Under the pieces are notes generated by a model. The model made no database searches and was not told where the DNA came from. It was given only the letters and a program-made list of their open reading frames with translations. Position numbers and translations under genes: made by a program. Below, piece after piece: positions 50,673-59,549 of a stretch of 64,000 nt of DNA; position 1 is the first letter of the stretch, and each line of letters begins with the position of its first letter. This DNA is from an uncultured Lachnospiraceae bacterium (GTDB lineage: Bacteria > Bacillota > Clostridia > Lachnospirales > Lachnospiraceae), in contig CANQNE010000001.1 in assembly GCA_947625135.1 (NCBI GenBank), positions 95,192 to 159,191 of the forward strand. The letters run 5' to 3'.

Positions 50673-50774
50673 ATGTCTGATAGAGCAGTGGATTTTGTTT
50701 CCGCAGCGGTCAAATTTGCAGAAAAAATAAGGGCAGAGAAAAATAATCTCAAAAATATGAGAAAACAGAATTGA
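50673..50774 (+). CDS. Short open frame at the prophage/host junction
   Basis: ATG 50673 starts a 33-residue frame, MSDRAVDFVSAAVKFAEKIR then AEKNNLKNMRKQN. The frame is open upstream too, so it could equally be the C-terminal end of a host gene cut by integration. No ribosome site is present. Family not recognised. Confidence 0.3.
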   Translation: MSDRAVDFVSAAVKFAEKIRAEKNNLKNMRKQN

Positions 50775-50876
50775 AAAATCAAAAAATATGTGACATATTA
50801 TAATTGACAAAAAGAAATGCTGGGAATTACCGAAAAAACGGTAGAATCAATTCTCAGTATAGAAAGCGAAACAGGG

Positions 50877-51230
50877 ATGTTAAAAAAGAATCGGAAATAT
50901 TTGTGTGCAGGTTTGGCTGTTTTGCTGGCTGTCCTGATCGCGGCGGGGATTTATCTGGTGAAAGGGCGTGGACTGGCGGGAACGTCAACGGAAGAACGTG
51001 TTTATGCTTTTGCCATAAACATCGTAAAACAAGATTTAAAGGATGCGCCGGTTTCCTTTCCGAAATATGAGAAAAGCTATGTGCAGGAACTGCGAAACGA
51101 TACCTATTATGTTGAGGTTCATGTAGATACGCAAAATCGTTATGGGATGGACAAAGAGTATATATATGAAGTGTGTGTCAACACCGGCGATCAGAGATAT
51201 ACTTTGATTTCCTGCAGCAGGAGAGTGTGA
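50877..51230 (+). CDS. Membrane-anchored hypothetical protein
   Basis: A 117-residue protein with one N-terminal helix (YLCAGLAVLLAVLIAAGIYL) and an extracytoplasmic domain (FPKYEKSYVQELRNDTYYVE). An in-frame ATG at 50817 would add 20 residues that do not resemble the rest. Neither start has a good ribosome site, and the sequence before it is AT-rich like the phage, so the promoter or N terminus may have been displaced by the prophage. Confidence 0.6.
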   Translation: MLKKNRKYLCAGLAVLLAVLIAAGIYLVKGRGLAGTSTEERVYAFAINIVKQDLKDAPVSFPKYEKSYVQELRNDTYYVEVHVDTQNRYGMDKEYIYEVCVNTGDQRYTLISCSRRV

Positions 51231-51258
51231 GGGCCTGAATTTAGAAACGGAGGTTCCT

Positions 51259-51323
51259 GTGAAAAATAGGCTTGATATCTTATTTTTCACACGGCAATTT
51301 GTGGTGGAGCGTCACAAATTGCC
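51259..51323 (+). other. Two stacked perfect hairpins before ispF
   Basis: GTGAAAAATA (51259-51268) pairs with TATTTTTCAC (51281-51290), and GGCAATTTGTG (51293-51303) pairs with CACAAATTGCC (51313-51323). Only two bases separate them. The first could act as a terminator for the gene above; the second lacks a T-run and may be a repeat element or leader structure. Confidence 0.65.
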
Positions 51324-51398
51324 TGGATGGCAGATGAAAATCGTATGCGCGATTTTATCATCGCCTCGTCGCGTAAACGCTCCGGAATGGAGATGAAA

Positions 51399-51935
51399 AT
51401 GAGAGTAGGTACGGGCTATGATGTACACAGGCTTGTGGAAAACAGGGCGCTGATTTTAGGCGGTGTGGAAATTCCTTATGAAAAAGGGCTGCTGGGGCAC
51501 TCTGACGCGGACGTACTTCTTCACGCAGTGATGGACGCCCTTTTGGGAGCGGCAGGCCTGGGAGATATCGGGCTGCATTTTCCTGACACAGAAGAAAAAT
51601 ACAGGGGGATATCCAGCATGAAGCTGCTTGCGCATGTAGGAGATCTGCTGGAGCAGGCGGGATATTATATTGAAAATATCGACGTTACTGTGATCGCCCA
51701 AAGACCAAAGCTGCGCCCGTATATCGGCCAGATGCAGGAGAATATTGCCGCGGCCCTGAAAATAGACGGCGGTCTTGTGAACGTAAAAGCGACCACAGAG
51801 GAAGGGCTGGGATTTACCGGAGCCGGAGAAGGGATCAGCGCGCAGGCAATATGCGCGATCTCCCCTGTATTTGCGCCGGACATGCAGGAGCGGTGCTGCG
51901 CCGGCTGTGCGGGATGCCCGAAAGAGGCGGAATGA
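51399..51935 (+). CDS. ispF: 2-C-methyl-D-erythritol 2,4-cyclodiphosphate synthase
   Basis: Makes MEcPP in the MEP pathway for isoprenoid precursors. Metal ligands are in [12 protein letters not shown] and the His of [18 protein letters not shown]; the motifs [15 protein letters not shown] and [16 protein letters not shown] complete the family signature. The 178-residue chain has an extra Cys-rich tail ([17 protein letters not shown]) beyond the usual end. ATG 51399 is preceded by GGAG with 7-base spacing. Confidence 0.96.
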   Translation: MRVGTGYDVHRLVENRALILGGVEIPYEKGLLGHSDADVLLHAVMDALLGAAGLGDIGLHFPDTEEKYRGISSMKLLAHVGDLLEQAGYYIENIDVTVIAQRPKLRPYIGQMQENIAAALKIDGGLVNVKATTEEGLGFTGAGEGISAQAICAISPVFAPDMQERCCAGCAGCPKEAE

Positions 51936-51970
51936 TCCGGGGAAGAGAACGCTCTGGAACGGAGGACGGA

Positions 51971-53089
51971 ATGAGACACGGAATGATGGATCAGAATCAA
52001 AATACGCATACAGAGGAAAACCATGAGTGGGGGCAGCCAAAGGGGCTGCCTTCCGGCTGTCATGAAGAGTCCCGCTCCCTGTGGGAGGAGGTGTTCCCGG
52101 AAGACGGCAAAGCCTTTCTGGACGCTTATTATGCCGGAAAAGGCCGGAACAATGAGATCCTTGTGATCCGGGATGAAAAGAGCCGGATCTGTGCCATGAT
52201 CCATTGGAATCCGGTGAATGTTTTTCTTTATGGAAAAGAAAGGACGGCGGATTTTCTGGTGGCGGTTGCCACAAGGGCAGATATGCGGAGAAAAGGACTG
52301 ATGGCGAGGCTGATGCACAGCGGGCTGAAAGAGCGAATGAAGCGGCGTGTCCCGTTTGTGTTTTTAAATCCTGCCGTCGAGGCCTACTATACGCCGTTTG
52401 ATTTTGTGAGCGTGGGAGCCTGCCTTGCATGTAAGGCATCCGGAATCGGGGTCTTTCGTAAGACGGAATTCGAAGTGCGACCGGTTTTATCCAACGAATA
52501 TGAAGGGGCGGCAGCGTGGGTCAACGGGCAGCTGGAAAAACGGTATAGCCTGTTTGCCCTGCGTTCGGCGGAGTATTTCTGCGTCCTTTCCAAAGAGCTT
52601 GCCAGCGAAGGCGGGCAGATCATGGGCGTTTATGAAAACGCGGAAATGAAGGGCCTGTTTCTTTATACACTGGAAGGCGGGCTGGAGATCCGGGAGCCCG
52701 TCTGTCATCCGGAAAGAGAGGAAGAAATTCTCGGCGCTGTCAGAAAATGGGCGTCGGACTCCTTCGGGGCGGATCTGCTGGAGAATGCCGAAATAACCGG
52801 ATGCGGGCCGGAACGGGAGCATACTTACGAAAAACTGAAACTTATGATCCGCATTGTGTCTCTGGAGGAATGTATACGCTGCCTGCCTGCAAAGGAGAAC
52901 TTTCAGCAGCAGATCCGGGTGCATGATCCGATCCTTGCGGAAAATAACGGGCTGTTTTTTTTGACGGTCTCTCCGGAGGGAAACCGTCTCCGTCCTGCGG
53001 AAGAGGAAACAGAGGATTGTGTGGAGCTGAGCATCCGGGAACTGACCGGGCTATTGTTTTCCCGTATTTTTTTGAATGAGGTTGTATGA
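51971..53089 (+). CDS. GNAT-family acetyltransferase (Eis-like)
   Basis: A 372-residue acetyltransferase. The acetyl-CoA binding motif is VAVATRADMRRKGLMARLMH at about residue 95; the length and the C-terminal half fit the two-GNAT-domain Eis-type group. ATG 51971 has GGAGGA 5 bases upstream; an alternative ATG at 51932 overlaps the ispF stop and would add 13 residues. The acceptor substrate is unknown. Confidence 0.8.
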   Translation: MRHGMMDQNQNTHTEENHEWGQPKGLPSGCHEESRSLWEEVFPEDGKAFLDAYYAGKGRNNEILVIRDEKSRICAMIHWNPVNVFLYGKERTADFLVAVATRADMRRKGLMARLMHSGLKERMKRRVPFVFLNPAVEAYYTPFDFVSVGACLACKASGIGVFRKTEFEVRPVLSNEYEGAAAWVNGQLEKRYSLFALRSAEYFCVLSKELASEGGQIMGVYENAEMKGLFLYTLEGGLEIREPVCHPEREEEILGAVRKWASDSFGADLLENAEITGCGPEREHTYEKLKLMIRIVSLEECIRCLPAKENFQQQIRVHDPILAENNGLFFLTVSPEGNRLRPAEEETEDCVELSIRELTGLLFSRIFLNEVV

Positions 53090-53134
53090 AGGCGGCAGGA
53101 GAGGAGCCGCACCGTTGCTTAGGACAGCTTTTGG

Positions 53135-53188
53135 GAGATGTTGACAAAACGGTGAAAATTACATAAACTGAAAGCATGCAAAAACAGC
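53135..53188 (+). promoter_or_regulatory. cysS promoter, similar to the promoter of the yfcE remnant
   Basis: TTGACA (53141-53146), a 17-base spacer and TAAACT (53164-53169), followed by AAAGCATGCAAAAACAGC. The block matches 17068-17120 closely, including bases downstream of the -10. The leader to the cysS start is about 45 bases, too short for a T-box. Confidence 0.75.
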
Positions 53189-53216
53189 GCATAAATGTGC
53201 TGGAATGGAGGATACA

Positions 53217-54617
53217 ATGAAGATCTATAATACATTATCAAGAACGAAAGAAGAATTTGTTCCCGTACAGGAGGGAAAGGTCAGCATGTACGTCTGCGGA
53301 CCGACAGTGTACAATCTGATCCATATCGGCAATGCAAGGCCCATGATCATTTTTGATACGGTGCGCCGGTACATGGAATATAAGGGATATGATGTGAATT
53401 ACGTGTCCAATTTCACGGATGTGGATGACAAGATCATTGCGAAAGCCATTGCCGAAGGGGTGTCCGCATCGGAGATCTCAGAGAAATATATTGCGGAGTG
53501 CAAGAAGGATATGGAGGGCATGAATGTGAAGCCGGCGACTACCCACCCCCTTGCCACTCAGGAGATCGACGGCATGATCAAAATGATCCGGACGTTGATC
53601 GATAAAGGGTATGCTTACGTGGTGGAGGACGGCACCGTGTATTACCGCACCCGGAAATTCACCGAGTATGGAAAATTGTCCAAAAAGAATATCGACGATC
53701 TGGAAGCAGGCAAGCGGATCGCCGTGGAGGAGCAGAAGGAGGACGCGCTGGATTTTGTGTTATGGAAGCCGAAGAAGGAAGGGGAGCCCTACTGGGAATC
53801 TCCCTGGTGTCAGGGCCGTCCCGGCTGGCATATCGAATGTTCCGTGATGGCAAAGAAATATCTCGGGGACGAGATCGATATTCATGCCGGCGGCGAGGAT
53901 CTGATTTTCCCGCACCACGAAAACGAGATCGCGCAGAGCGAGGCGGCGAACGGGAAGCCCTTTGCAAAATACTGGATGCACAACGGCTTTTTGAACATTG
54001 ACAATCGGAAGATGTCGAAATCTCTGGGCAACTTCTTTACTGTCCGGGACATCAGCGAAAAATATGATCTGCAGGTACTGCGGTTTTTTATGCTCAGCGC
54101 CCATTACAGAAGTCCCCTGAATTTCAGCGCCGACCTGATGGAAGCCTCCAGGCATGGGCTGGAGCGGATTGTAACGGCGGCGGAGCGGCTGAGGGAGCTG
54201 ACCGCCTCTGCGGCGGAAGGACAGATCACGGAGCAGGAGCGGACGCTTCTGGAGGAAGCGGAAGGATTTGTCAAAAAGTTTGAAGCTGCCATGGAGGATG
54301 ATTTCAACACGGCGGATGGGGTTGCCGCCATCTTTGAGCTTGTGAAATTTATTAACAGCAACGGGAAGGCGGAGCAGACGAAGGCATTTTTAGCGGAGCT
54401 GGAAAAGCGGCTGGCGCTGATGTGCGATATCATGGGGATTATCACGGAGAAGAAGGAACGGGGACTGGACAAAGAGATCGAGGCGTTGATCGCTGAGCGT
54501 CAGGCAGCCCGCAAGGAGAAAAATTTTGCCCGGGCGGACGAGATCCGTGATCAGCTGCTGGCGCAGGGGATCGTTCTGGAGGATACCCGGGAAGGGGTAA
54601 AATGGAAGAGAGTATGA
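53217..54617 (+). CDS. cysS: Cysteinyl-tRNA synthetase
   Basis: Charges tRNA-Cys. Class I signatures are the HIGH-type motif in [16 protein letters not shown] and KMSKS in [15 protein letters not shown]. Zinc ligands are seen in [17 protein letters not shown] and the [15 protein letters not shown] motif. The 466-residue length is normal. ATG 53217 is chosen because GGAGG lies 6 bases upstream; an ATG at 53205 has none. First gene of cysS-mrnC-rlmB-sigH. Confidence 0.97.
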   Translation: MKIYNTLSRTKEEFVPVQEGKVSMYVCGPTVYNLIHIGNARPMIIFDTVRRYMEYKGYDVNYVSNFTDVDDKIIAKAIAEGVSASEISEKYIAECKKDMEGMNVKPATTHPLATQEIDGMIKMIRTLIDKGYAYVVEDGTVYYRTRKFTEYGKLSKKNIDDLEAGKRIAVEEQKEDALDFVLWKPKKEGEPYWESPWCQGRPGWHIECSVMAKKYLGDEIDIHAGGEDLIFPHHENEIAQSEAANGKPFAKYWMHNGFLNIDNRKMSKSLGNFFTVRDISEKYDLQVLRFFMLSAHYRSPLNFSADLMEASRHGLERIVTAAERLRELTASAAEGQITEQERTLLEEAEGFVKKFEAAMEDDFNTADGVAAIFELVKFINSNGKAEQTKAFLAELEKRLALMCDIMGIITEKKERGLDKEIEALIAERQAARKEKNFARADEIRDQLLAQGIVLEDTREGVKWKRV

Positions 54618-55084
54618 GAACCGGCTCCGTGGAGGAACTGGAAAAGCTGGCGGAGACGTTCAGGGAAAAGCTGGATACAAAAGAACTGGATCTGCGCACC
54701 TATTCGCCGCTGACACTGGCGTTTGTAGGAGACGGGATCTATGATCTGCTGATCCGGACAATGGTGGTAAAAGAAGCCAACACAAGCAATCATGCCCTGC
54801 ACAAAAAGACAACAGGGTTTGTCAGGGCAGAGGCGCAGGCAATGATGGCAAGAGCGCTGCAGCCCATTCTGTCTGAGGAAGAAGAGCAGGTATACCGCCG
54901 GGGCAGAAATGCGAAAATGGCTACCATGGCAAAGCATGCTTCCATGTCGGACTACAAGCAGGCTACCGGTTTTGAGGCGCTTTTGGGATATCTGTATCTG
55001 AAAGGAGATTACGAGCGGCTGCTTCAGGTTACAGCGGCGGGACTGAACGCGTTTTTAACATCCGGCGGTGAAGGGGCAAAGTGA
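54602..55084 (+). CDS. mrnC: Mini-ribonuclease III
   Basis: A 160-residue dimeric RNase III-type nuclease without a dsRNA-binding domain; in Bacillus it matures 23S rRNA. The signature is [20 protein letters not shown] with catalytic acidic residues, and [20 protein letters not shown]. It overlaps the end of cysS by 16 bases, the usual cysS-mrnC arrangement in Firmicutes. ATG 54614 is an alternative start. Confidence 0.94.
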   Translation: MEESMRTGSVEELEKLAETFREKLDTKELDLRTYSPLTLAFVGDGIYDLLIRTMVVKEANTSNHALHKKTTGFVRAEAQAMMARALQPILSEEEEQVYRRGRNAKMATMAKHASMSDYKQATGFEALLGYLYLKGDYERLLQVTAAGLNAFLTSGGEGAK

Positions 55085-55098
55085 AAGGATTTTGAAAA

Positions 55099-55848
55099 AT
55101 GAGTAATTACGGGGAACCGGAAGAATTGAAAATAGAGGGCAGGAACCCGGTGCTGGAAGCGTTCCGGTCCGGAAAAACGGTGGACAGGCTGTATGTGCTG
55201 GAAGGCTGTCAGGACGGCCCTGTCCGCTCTATTATTCGGGAGGCCAAAAAGCAGGGGACGCTGATCCGGTTTGTGCCCAGAGAACGGCTGGATCAGTTAT
55301 CCGAGAGCGGCAGACATCAGGGGGTGATTGCCTCTGCGGCGGCTTACCCTTATGCACAGGTGGAGGATCTGCTGGAAAACGCGAAAAAAAAGGGAGAAGA
55401 TCCGTTTTTGATCTTGCTGGACGGGATTGAAGATCCTCATAATCTGGGAGCGATCATCCGGACGGCAAATCTTGCAGGGGCCCACGGGGTGATCATACCG
55501 AAACACCGGGCAGTGGGACTTACGGCAGTCGTGGCCAGAACCAGCGCCGGCGCTCTGAATTACACGCCGGTGGCAAAGGTGACAAACATGACAGCCGTTA
55601 TGGAAGAGCTGAAAAAGAAGGGCATTTGGTTTGTCTGTGCGGCTATGGACGGACAGCGGATGTATGATCTGAATCTGAAAGGCCCCATCGGGCTTGTGAT
55701 CGGAAGCGAAGGGGAAGGCGTCAGCCGGCTGGTGCGGGAGCATTGCGATTTCACCGCCGCCATTCCCATGAAGGGGGATATTGATTCCCTGAACGCTTCT
55801 GTGGCCGCCGGCATCCTTGCCTATGAGATCGTCCGGCAGAGAGGATAA
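55099..55848 (+). CDS. rlmB: 23S rRNA 2'-O-methyltransferase, SpoU/TrmH family (RlmB-like)
   Basis: A 249-residue methyltransferase. An N-terminal substrate-binding domain (IEGRNPVLEAFRSGKTVDRL) precedes the SPOUT knot with motifs DGIEDPHNLGAIIRTANLAG, GLVIGSEGEGVSRLVREHC and IPMKGDIDSLNASVAAGILA. The gene order with cysS and mrnC supports RlmB/YacO rather than other SpoU paralogs. Confidence 0.93.
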   Translation: MSNYGEPEELKIEGRNPVLEAFRSGKTVDRLYVLEGCQDGPVRSIIREAKKQGTLIRFVPRERLDQLSESGRHQGVIASAAAYPYAQVEDLLENAKKKGEDPFLILLDGIEDPHNLGAIIRTANLAGAHGVIIPKHRAVGLTAVVARTSAGALNYTPVAKVTNMTAVMEELKKKGIWFVCAAMDGQRMYDLNLKGPIGLVIGSEGEGVSRLVREHCDFTAAIPMKGDIDSLNASVAAGILAYEIVRQRG

Positions 55849-55856
55849 GGAAAGGT

Positions 55857-56528
55857 ATGGGCTTAGAGCAGTTCAAGGGAAAAACAGATGAAGCGTTGAT
55901 CCAGCAGATGCGGCAGGGCGCAGTACAGGTCTCGGATTATCTGATGGATAAATATAAGGGAACCGTGCGGGCATTAGCGGATCGGTATTATCTCATCGGC
56001 GCCGACAAGGAGGATCTGGTGCAGGAGGGAATGATCGGACTCTTTAAAGCCGTGCGGGATTACCAGCCGGACAGGAACAGCAGTTTTTATTCTTTCGCGG
56101 TTCTCTGCATCAAAAGAGAGATGTTCACGGCCATCAATAAATACCACAGCAAGAAAAATATGCCTCTGAATACTTATATATCCCTTTCCGCGGAGGAAAA
56201 GGATCCGGCATTTGACCCGGAACAGAAGGAAAACCTGATTGATCGTCTGGAGGATCGGAAAGGGTTTGATCCGGAGCAGGCAGTGATCGACAGTGAATTT
56301 CTGAAGGATTTTCAGGAACAGTCCAGAGAATTTTTAAGCGATATGGAGGCAAAGGTGCTGGCGCTTCTGATCAACGGGAAAAATTACAGGGAGATTGCCG
56401 AAGAGCTTTCCATGACGCCGAAATCAGCGGACAACGCGATCCAGAGATGCAAACAGAAAATCGGCAGGCTGTGGAACATGGACACAAACCTGAAAGCCAG
56501 AGGCAAAAAAAAGGAAGATTTACCATAA
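55857..56528 (+). CDS. sigH: RNA polymerase sigma-H factor
   Basis: A 223-residue sigma-70-type factor (sigma-30/SigH) that drives early sporulation and stationary-phase genes. Region 2 reads YYLIGADKEDLVQEGMIGLF and SFYSFAVLCIKREMFTAINK; region 4 reads LLINGKNYREIAEELSMTPK with SADNAIQRCKQKI. The position after rlmB matches Bacillus and Clostridia. It starts 8 bases after rlmB. Confidence 0.93.
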   Translation: MGLEQFKGKTDEALIQQMRQGAVQVSDYLMDKYKGTVRALADRYYLIGADKEDLVQEGMIGLFKAVRDYQPDRNSSFYSFAVLCIKREMFTAINKYHSKKNMPLNTYISLSAEEKDPAFDPEQKENLIDRLEDRKGFDPEQAVIDSEFLKDFQEQSREFLSDMEAKVLALLINGKNYREIAEELSMTPKSADNAIQRCKQKIGRLWNMDTNLKARGKKKEDLP

Positions 56529-56535
56529 ATTTTGC

Positions 56536-56564
56536 TTGCGTTTCTAAAAGAAGTGTGGTACGAT
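56536..56564 (+). promoter_or_regulatory. Promoter of tRNA-Thr
   Basis: TTGCGT (56536-56541), 17 bases, TACGAT (56559-56564), about 40 bases before the tRNA. Confidence 0.6.
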
Positions 56565-56605
56565 ACAAAAGATGTTTTCAGAATCATCAGCGTTACAATA
56601 AAAAT

Positions 56606-56678
<73 letters not shown>

Positions 56679-56693
56679 TTGGGATTATCCGGA

Positions 56694-56719
56694 AAAGAGT
56701 CTTTGAAGGCTCTTTTTTT
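56694..56719 (+). terminator. Intrinsic terminator after tRNA-Thr
   Basis: AAAGAGTC (56694-56701) pairs with GGCTCTTT (56708-56715) around TTTGAA, followed by T residues. Confidence 0.8.
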
Positions 56720-56720
56720 C

Positions 56721-56749
56721 TTGTACAAATTATCGGTTTATGATATACT
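56721..56749 (+). promoter_or_regulatory. Promoter of the pectate lyase gene
   Basis: TTGTAC (56721-56726), a 17-base spacer and TATACT (56744-56749), 47 bases before the start codon. Confidence 0.65.
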
Positions 56750-56795
56750 GAATCTGTAGGTGTAGTTTAAGTATATTGTATAAAGGAGGATATGT

Positions 56796-59426
56796 ATGAA
56801 ACACCCTATTGTAAAACGGGTACTGGCGTTTTCCCTTGCTGCGGTACTGGCGGCAGGCGGGATCCAGCTGGCCTCTTTCAGTACAGCTGCAGAGGAACCT
56901 GCAGATAAATTTGAGAGAGTAGGAGAGTATAAAGAACTTCCCGGTACCAAGAGCGAGATGAAGGAATTTGATTCCAGTTTCTTTTCCGTGACCGGTTTCG
57001 CAAAAGGAAATGTCAATGACAGGACCGATGCCATCGGAACGGACAAGTACCGTGTGGTCAAAACCGAGGAAGAATTCCTCAAGGCGCTGGTGGCGGCGAG
57101 AACGGACGAAGTGGACGTGATCGAGATTGCCGCCGATCTGGATCTTGGATGGGATGCCCTTTCGGAGGAGGAGCAGAAAATCGGCCCTGCTGAAAAATAT
57201 GGCTGGGATATGAGAGCTGCTATGATTACCAATCCCTCTATTGTGGAGACGAATGTTTCCCAGCTGACCATTTCCAACACCAAAGGTCTGACTATTTTTT
57301 CAAAAGCCGGAAACACGATAAAGCATGCGGAGTGGAAGCTGCAGGGCAGCAGCTCTGACATCGTGATCCGTAACCTGAAGCTGGATGAGATGTGGATGTA
57401 TAATGACGAGAAGGGCGGCGACACAAAGTCCGCCGGCTGGACGCTGATGAAGCTCAACGGTGTGAAGGGCGCCTGGATCGATCACTGTACTTTCACGCTG
57501 GGTTATGACGGCAATATGGATTCCGAGAACGGCGCGTCCAATGTGACCAGTTCCTGGAACGTATACAGCCTGGAAGCAGATGAGACGCCGGATAAGAACG
57601 GCATGATCTATAAAAGCATTACCTATATGGATGTGCTGGATGAGATGGGCAAGCTGGATGACAGCAGTTATTTCAAAAGCCTGAAAAAGAAAGTAAACGG
57701 CGATATCGGCAAGATCATGGCCTACGAGGCATATCATAATAAGTTTAACTTAAACGGCTCCGGCGAGAAAGATTTTAAGGACGGTGCGAGTCTTGAGGAC
57801 GGAAACCAGAGACTGCATCTGACGATGGCTTATAACAAGGTTTATAATATTGTGCAGAGATTCCCGCTGCTGCGTCAGGGAACCATGCACTATATCAACT
57901 GCTATGTGGACAATTCCAGCCATAAGGCCATTGCCAATGAAATGGGCGAAAGCTACAACGCTACCGGCGCCAGCGCAAGAGACGGCGCTTCTGTAGGTAT
58001 GGATACCTGTTTGTTTAAGGAAATGCCCAATGTGATCCATACAGAAGAAATCAACACCGTAAATACGGCGAACATCAATCCCCATTGGAATATATCCTTT
58101 GCAGGCGCAGAGAATCACGCGCTGGCAGTGAATTCTAAGACGATCGTGGGAAATCAGGAGTACACAGGCAGCAGTTGGGACAAAAACGGTGAAAATCTCT
58201 TTATCGGTGATAAAAATTATGTATGGAACAACAATAAAAAATCCATCGGCAATTTCTATTGGTTCTCTCATATTAAGGATGTAGAGAAATATACAAGAGA
58301 GAAAGAACCCACAGATGAAAATGGAAATTATATACCCTTTGAATTTACCTACGATAAAGATCTGACCTATGAATATCAGGTACTTCCCCTTGCAGATGTG
58401 GAGGAAACCATTGACACTTATTCAGGTGCTTATACGCTGAACCGGGATGCCGACTTCTGGCTGAAAACAGAGTACGGCAGCGATGTGGATACGCAGACCG
58501 TGGCACAGTCCGGTGTTGTAACGCCGGTTACGGATCTGAATGTAAGAGTGGATGCAGGTGAATATGAAGTAAAACTGGGTACCCTCCGTCAGCTTAGCGT
58601 TGACGTGATCCCTTCCAACGCAAGTAATACAGAACTGATCTGGAAATCCTCAGACGACTCTGTAGTAGAGGTTAAGGATTCCGGGCTTGTAGTTCCGAAA
58701 AATACCGGGAAGGCAACGATCACGGTTTCTTCTGCAGCTTATCCCGATGTTTCCAGGGACATCGAAGTATCTGTGGTCAGACCGCCGATCGAGTCCATTG
58801 AGATCCTGAATGCGCCAAAGGAAATTTATCTGGGCGATGAGAATACGCCTGCTGAGGTGTATCAGCTGGTTGCAAAGGTGACGCCGGAAGAAGCGGAAGC
58901 CGATGTTGTTTGGAGTTCCAGCAATGAAAATGCCCTTCAGGTAGATGAGAACGGCGTGCTGACGCCGCTGGCAAAAGCCACTGCAGTGCGGATTACCTGT
59001 GCCTCTGCCCAGGATTCCAAAGTATTCGGGCAGGCCCGGATCGCTGTAAAGCAAGGCGTAAATCCCAATCCAACTCCTTCAGTAGAGCCTTCTGTGGAGC
59101 CTTCTGTGGAGCCTTCCGTGGAACCTTCAGTAGAACCTTCCGTGGAGCCTTCCAAAGGACCTGATCCTGTAGAGTCTCCTGAGCCCAGCAAAAACCCGGA
59201 GCCTTCTGAAGAGCCGGTGAGCTATGGCGATGTGGACGGGAAGAACGGTGTGACGGCAGATGACGCGCTGCTGACGCTGCAGGCAGTTGTAAAGCTGACG
59301 AAGCTGAATGAAAAACAGACGAAGGCTGCAAATGTGAACAAGGATACCGAGGTGACAGCAGACGACGCATTGTTGATCCTCCAGAAGGTAGTAAAGCTGA
59401 TCGACAAATTCCCTGTGGAAAAATAA
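56796..59426 (+). CDS. Secreted pectate lyase with Ig-like domains and dockerin
   Basis: An 876-residue exported enzyme that cleaves polygalacturonate by elimination. A Sec signal peptide ends near FSTAAEEP. Residues about 60-560 form a family 1-type parallel beta-helix (SSSDIVIRNLKLDEMWMYND; GVKGAWIDHCTFTLGYDGNM with the Ca-binding region; RFPLLRQGTMHYINCYVDNS). Two bacterial Ig-like (Big_2) domains follow (about 580-665 and 667-755), then a PSVEP linker and a C-terminal type I dockerin with two matched loops (DVDGKNGVTADDALLTLQ and NVNKDTEVTADDALLILQ). The dockerin implies binding to a cohesin encoded elsewhere. ATG follows AAAGGAGG. Confidence 0.88.
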   Translation: MKHPIVKRVLAFSLAAVLAAGGIQLASFSTAAEEPADKFERVGEYKELPGTKSEMKEFDSSFFSVTGFAKGNVNDRTDAIGTDKYRVVKTEEEFLKALVAARTDEVDVIEIAADLDLGWDALSEEEQKIGPAEKYGWDMRAAMITNPSIVETNVSQLTISNTKGLTIFSKAGNTIKHAEWKLQGSSSDIVIRNLKLDEMWMYNDEKGGDTKSAGWTLMKLNGVKGAWIDHCTFTLGYDGNMDSENGASNVTSSWNVYSLEADETPDKNGMIYKSITYMDVLDEMGKLDDSSYFKSLKKKVNGDIGKIMAYEAYHNKFNLNGSGEKDFKDGASLEDGNQRLHLTMAYNKVYNIVQRFPLLRQGTMHYINCYVDNSSHKAIANEMGESYNATGASARDGASVGMDTCLFKEMPNVIHTEEINTVNTANINPHWNISFAGAENHALAVNSKTIVGNQEYTGSSWDKNGENLFIGDKNYVWNNNKKSIGNFYWFSHIKDVEKYTREKEPTDENGNYIPFEFTYDKDLTYEYQVLPLADVEETIDTYSGAYTLNRDADFWLKTEYGSDVDTQTVAQSGVVTPVTDLNVRVDAGEYEVKLGTLRQLSVDVIPSNASNTELIWKSSDDSVVEVKDSGLVVPKNTGKATITVSSAAYPDVSRDIEVSVVRPPIESIEILNAPKEIYLGDENTPAEVYQLVAKVTPEEAEADVVWSSSNENALQVDENGVLTPLAKATAVRITCASAQDSKVFGQARIAVKQGVNPNPTPSVEPSVEPSVEPSVEPSVEPSVEPSKGPDPVESPEPSKNPEPSEEPVSYGDVDGKNGVTADDALLTLQAVVKLTKLNEKQTKAANVNKDTEVTADDALLILQKVVKLIDKFPVEK
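59076..59153 (+). repeat. 12-bp repeats coding for the PSVEP linker
   Basis: Six tandem units of the form CCTTCNGTRGAR encode (PSVE)6, a stiff Pro/Glu-rich linker between the Ig-like domains and the dockerin. Copy number could vary by slippage without loss of frame. Confidence 0.9.
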
Positions 59427-59481
59427 GCGTTTGTTCACTGTTGGAAGATCAGTTCAATAAGTAAAATGTAAAGTATAACAA

Positions 59482-59531
59482 AGGCTGCCGCAAAATGGAT
59501 CTGTCAGACCCATGGGCGGCAGCCTGTTTTT
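59482..59531 (+). terminator. Intrinsic terminator after the pectate lyase
   Basis: GGCTGCCGC (59483-59491) pairs with GCGGCAGCC (59516-59524), followed by TGTTTTT. The loop itself can form ATGG/CCAT pairs. Confidence 0.85.
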
Positions 59532-59549
59532 AAAGAGAGGAAAGAAAAG

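Larger units (their letters stand above)
18905..50690. mobile_element. HK97-type siphovirus prophage (boundaries approximate)
   Basis: A continuous phage genome of about 32 kb in standard siphophage order: repressor and operator at the left, early/replication genes, HNH-terS-terL, portal-protease-capsid, connectors, tail tube, tail chaperones, tape measure, Dit, fibre, holin, endolysin, and a large serine recombinase at the right. Serine integrases leave attachment cores of only a few bases, and I could not match a core by eye. The left end lies between the HTH gene end (18900) and the small gene at 19008 or a little before; the right end lies between the recombinase stop and about 50860. Confidence 0.85.

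Noticed and set aside
53169..53216. Possible T-box leader before cysS
   Set aside because: The leader is only about 45 bases, without specifier stem or antiterminator.
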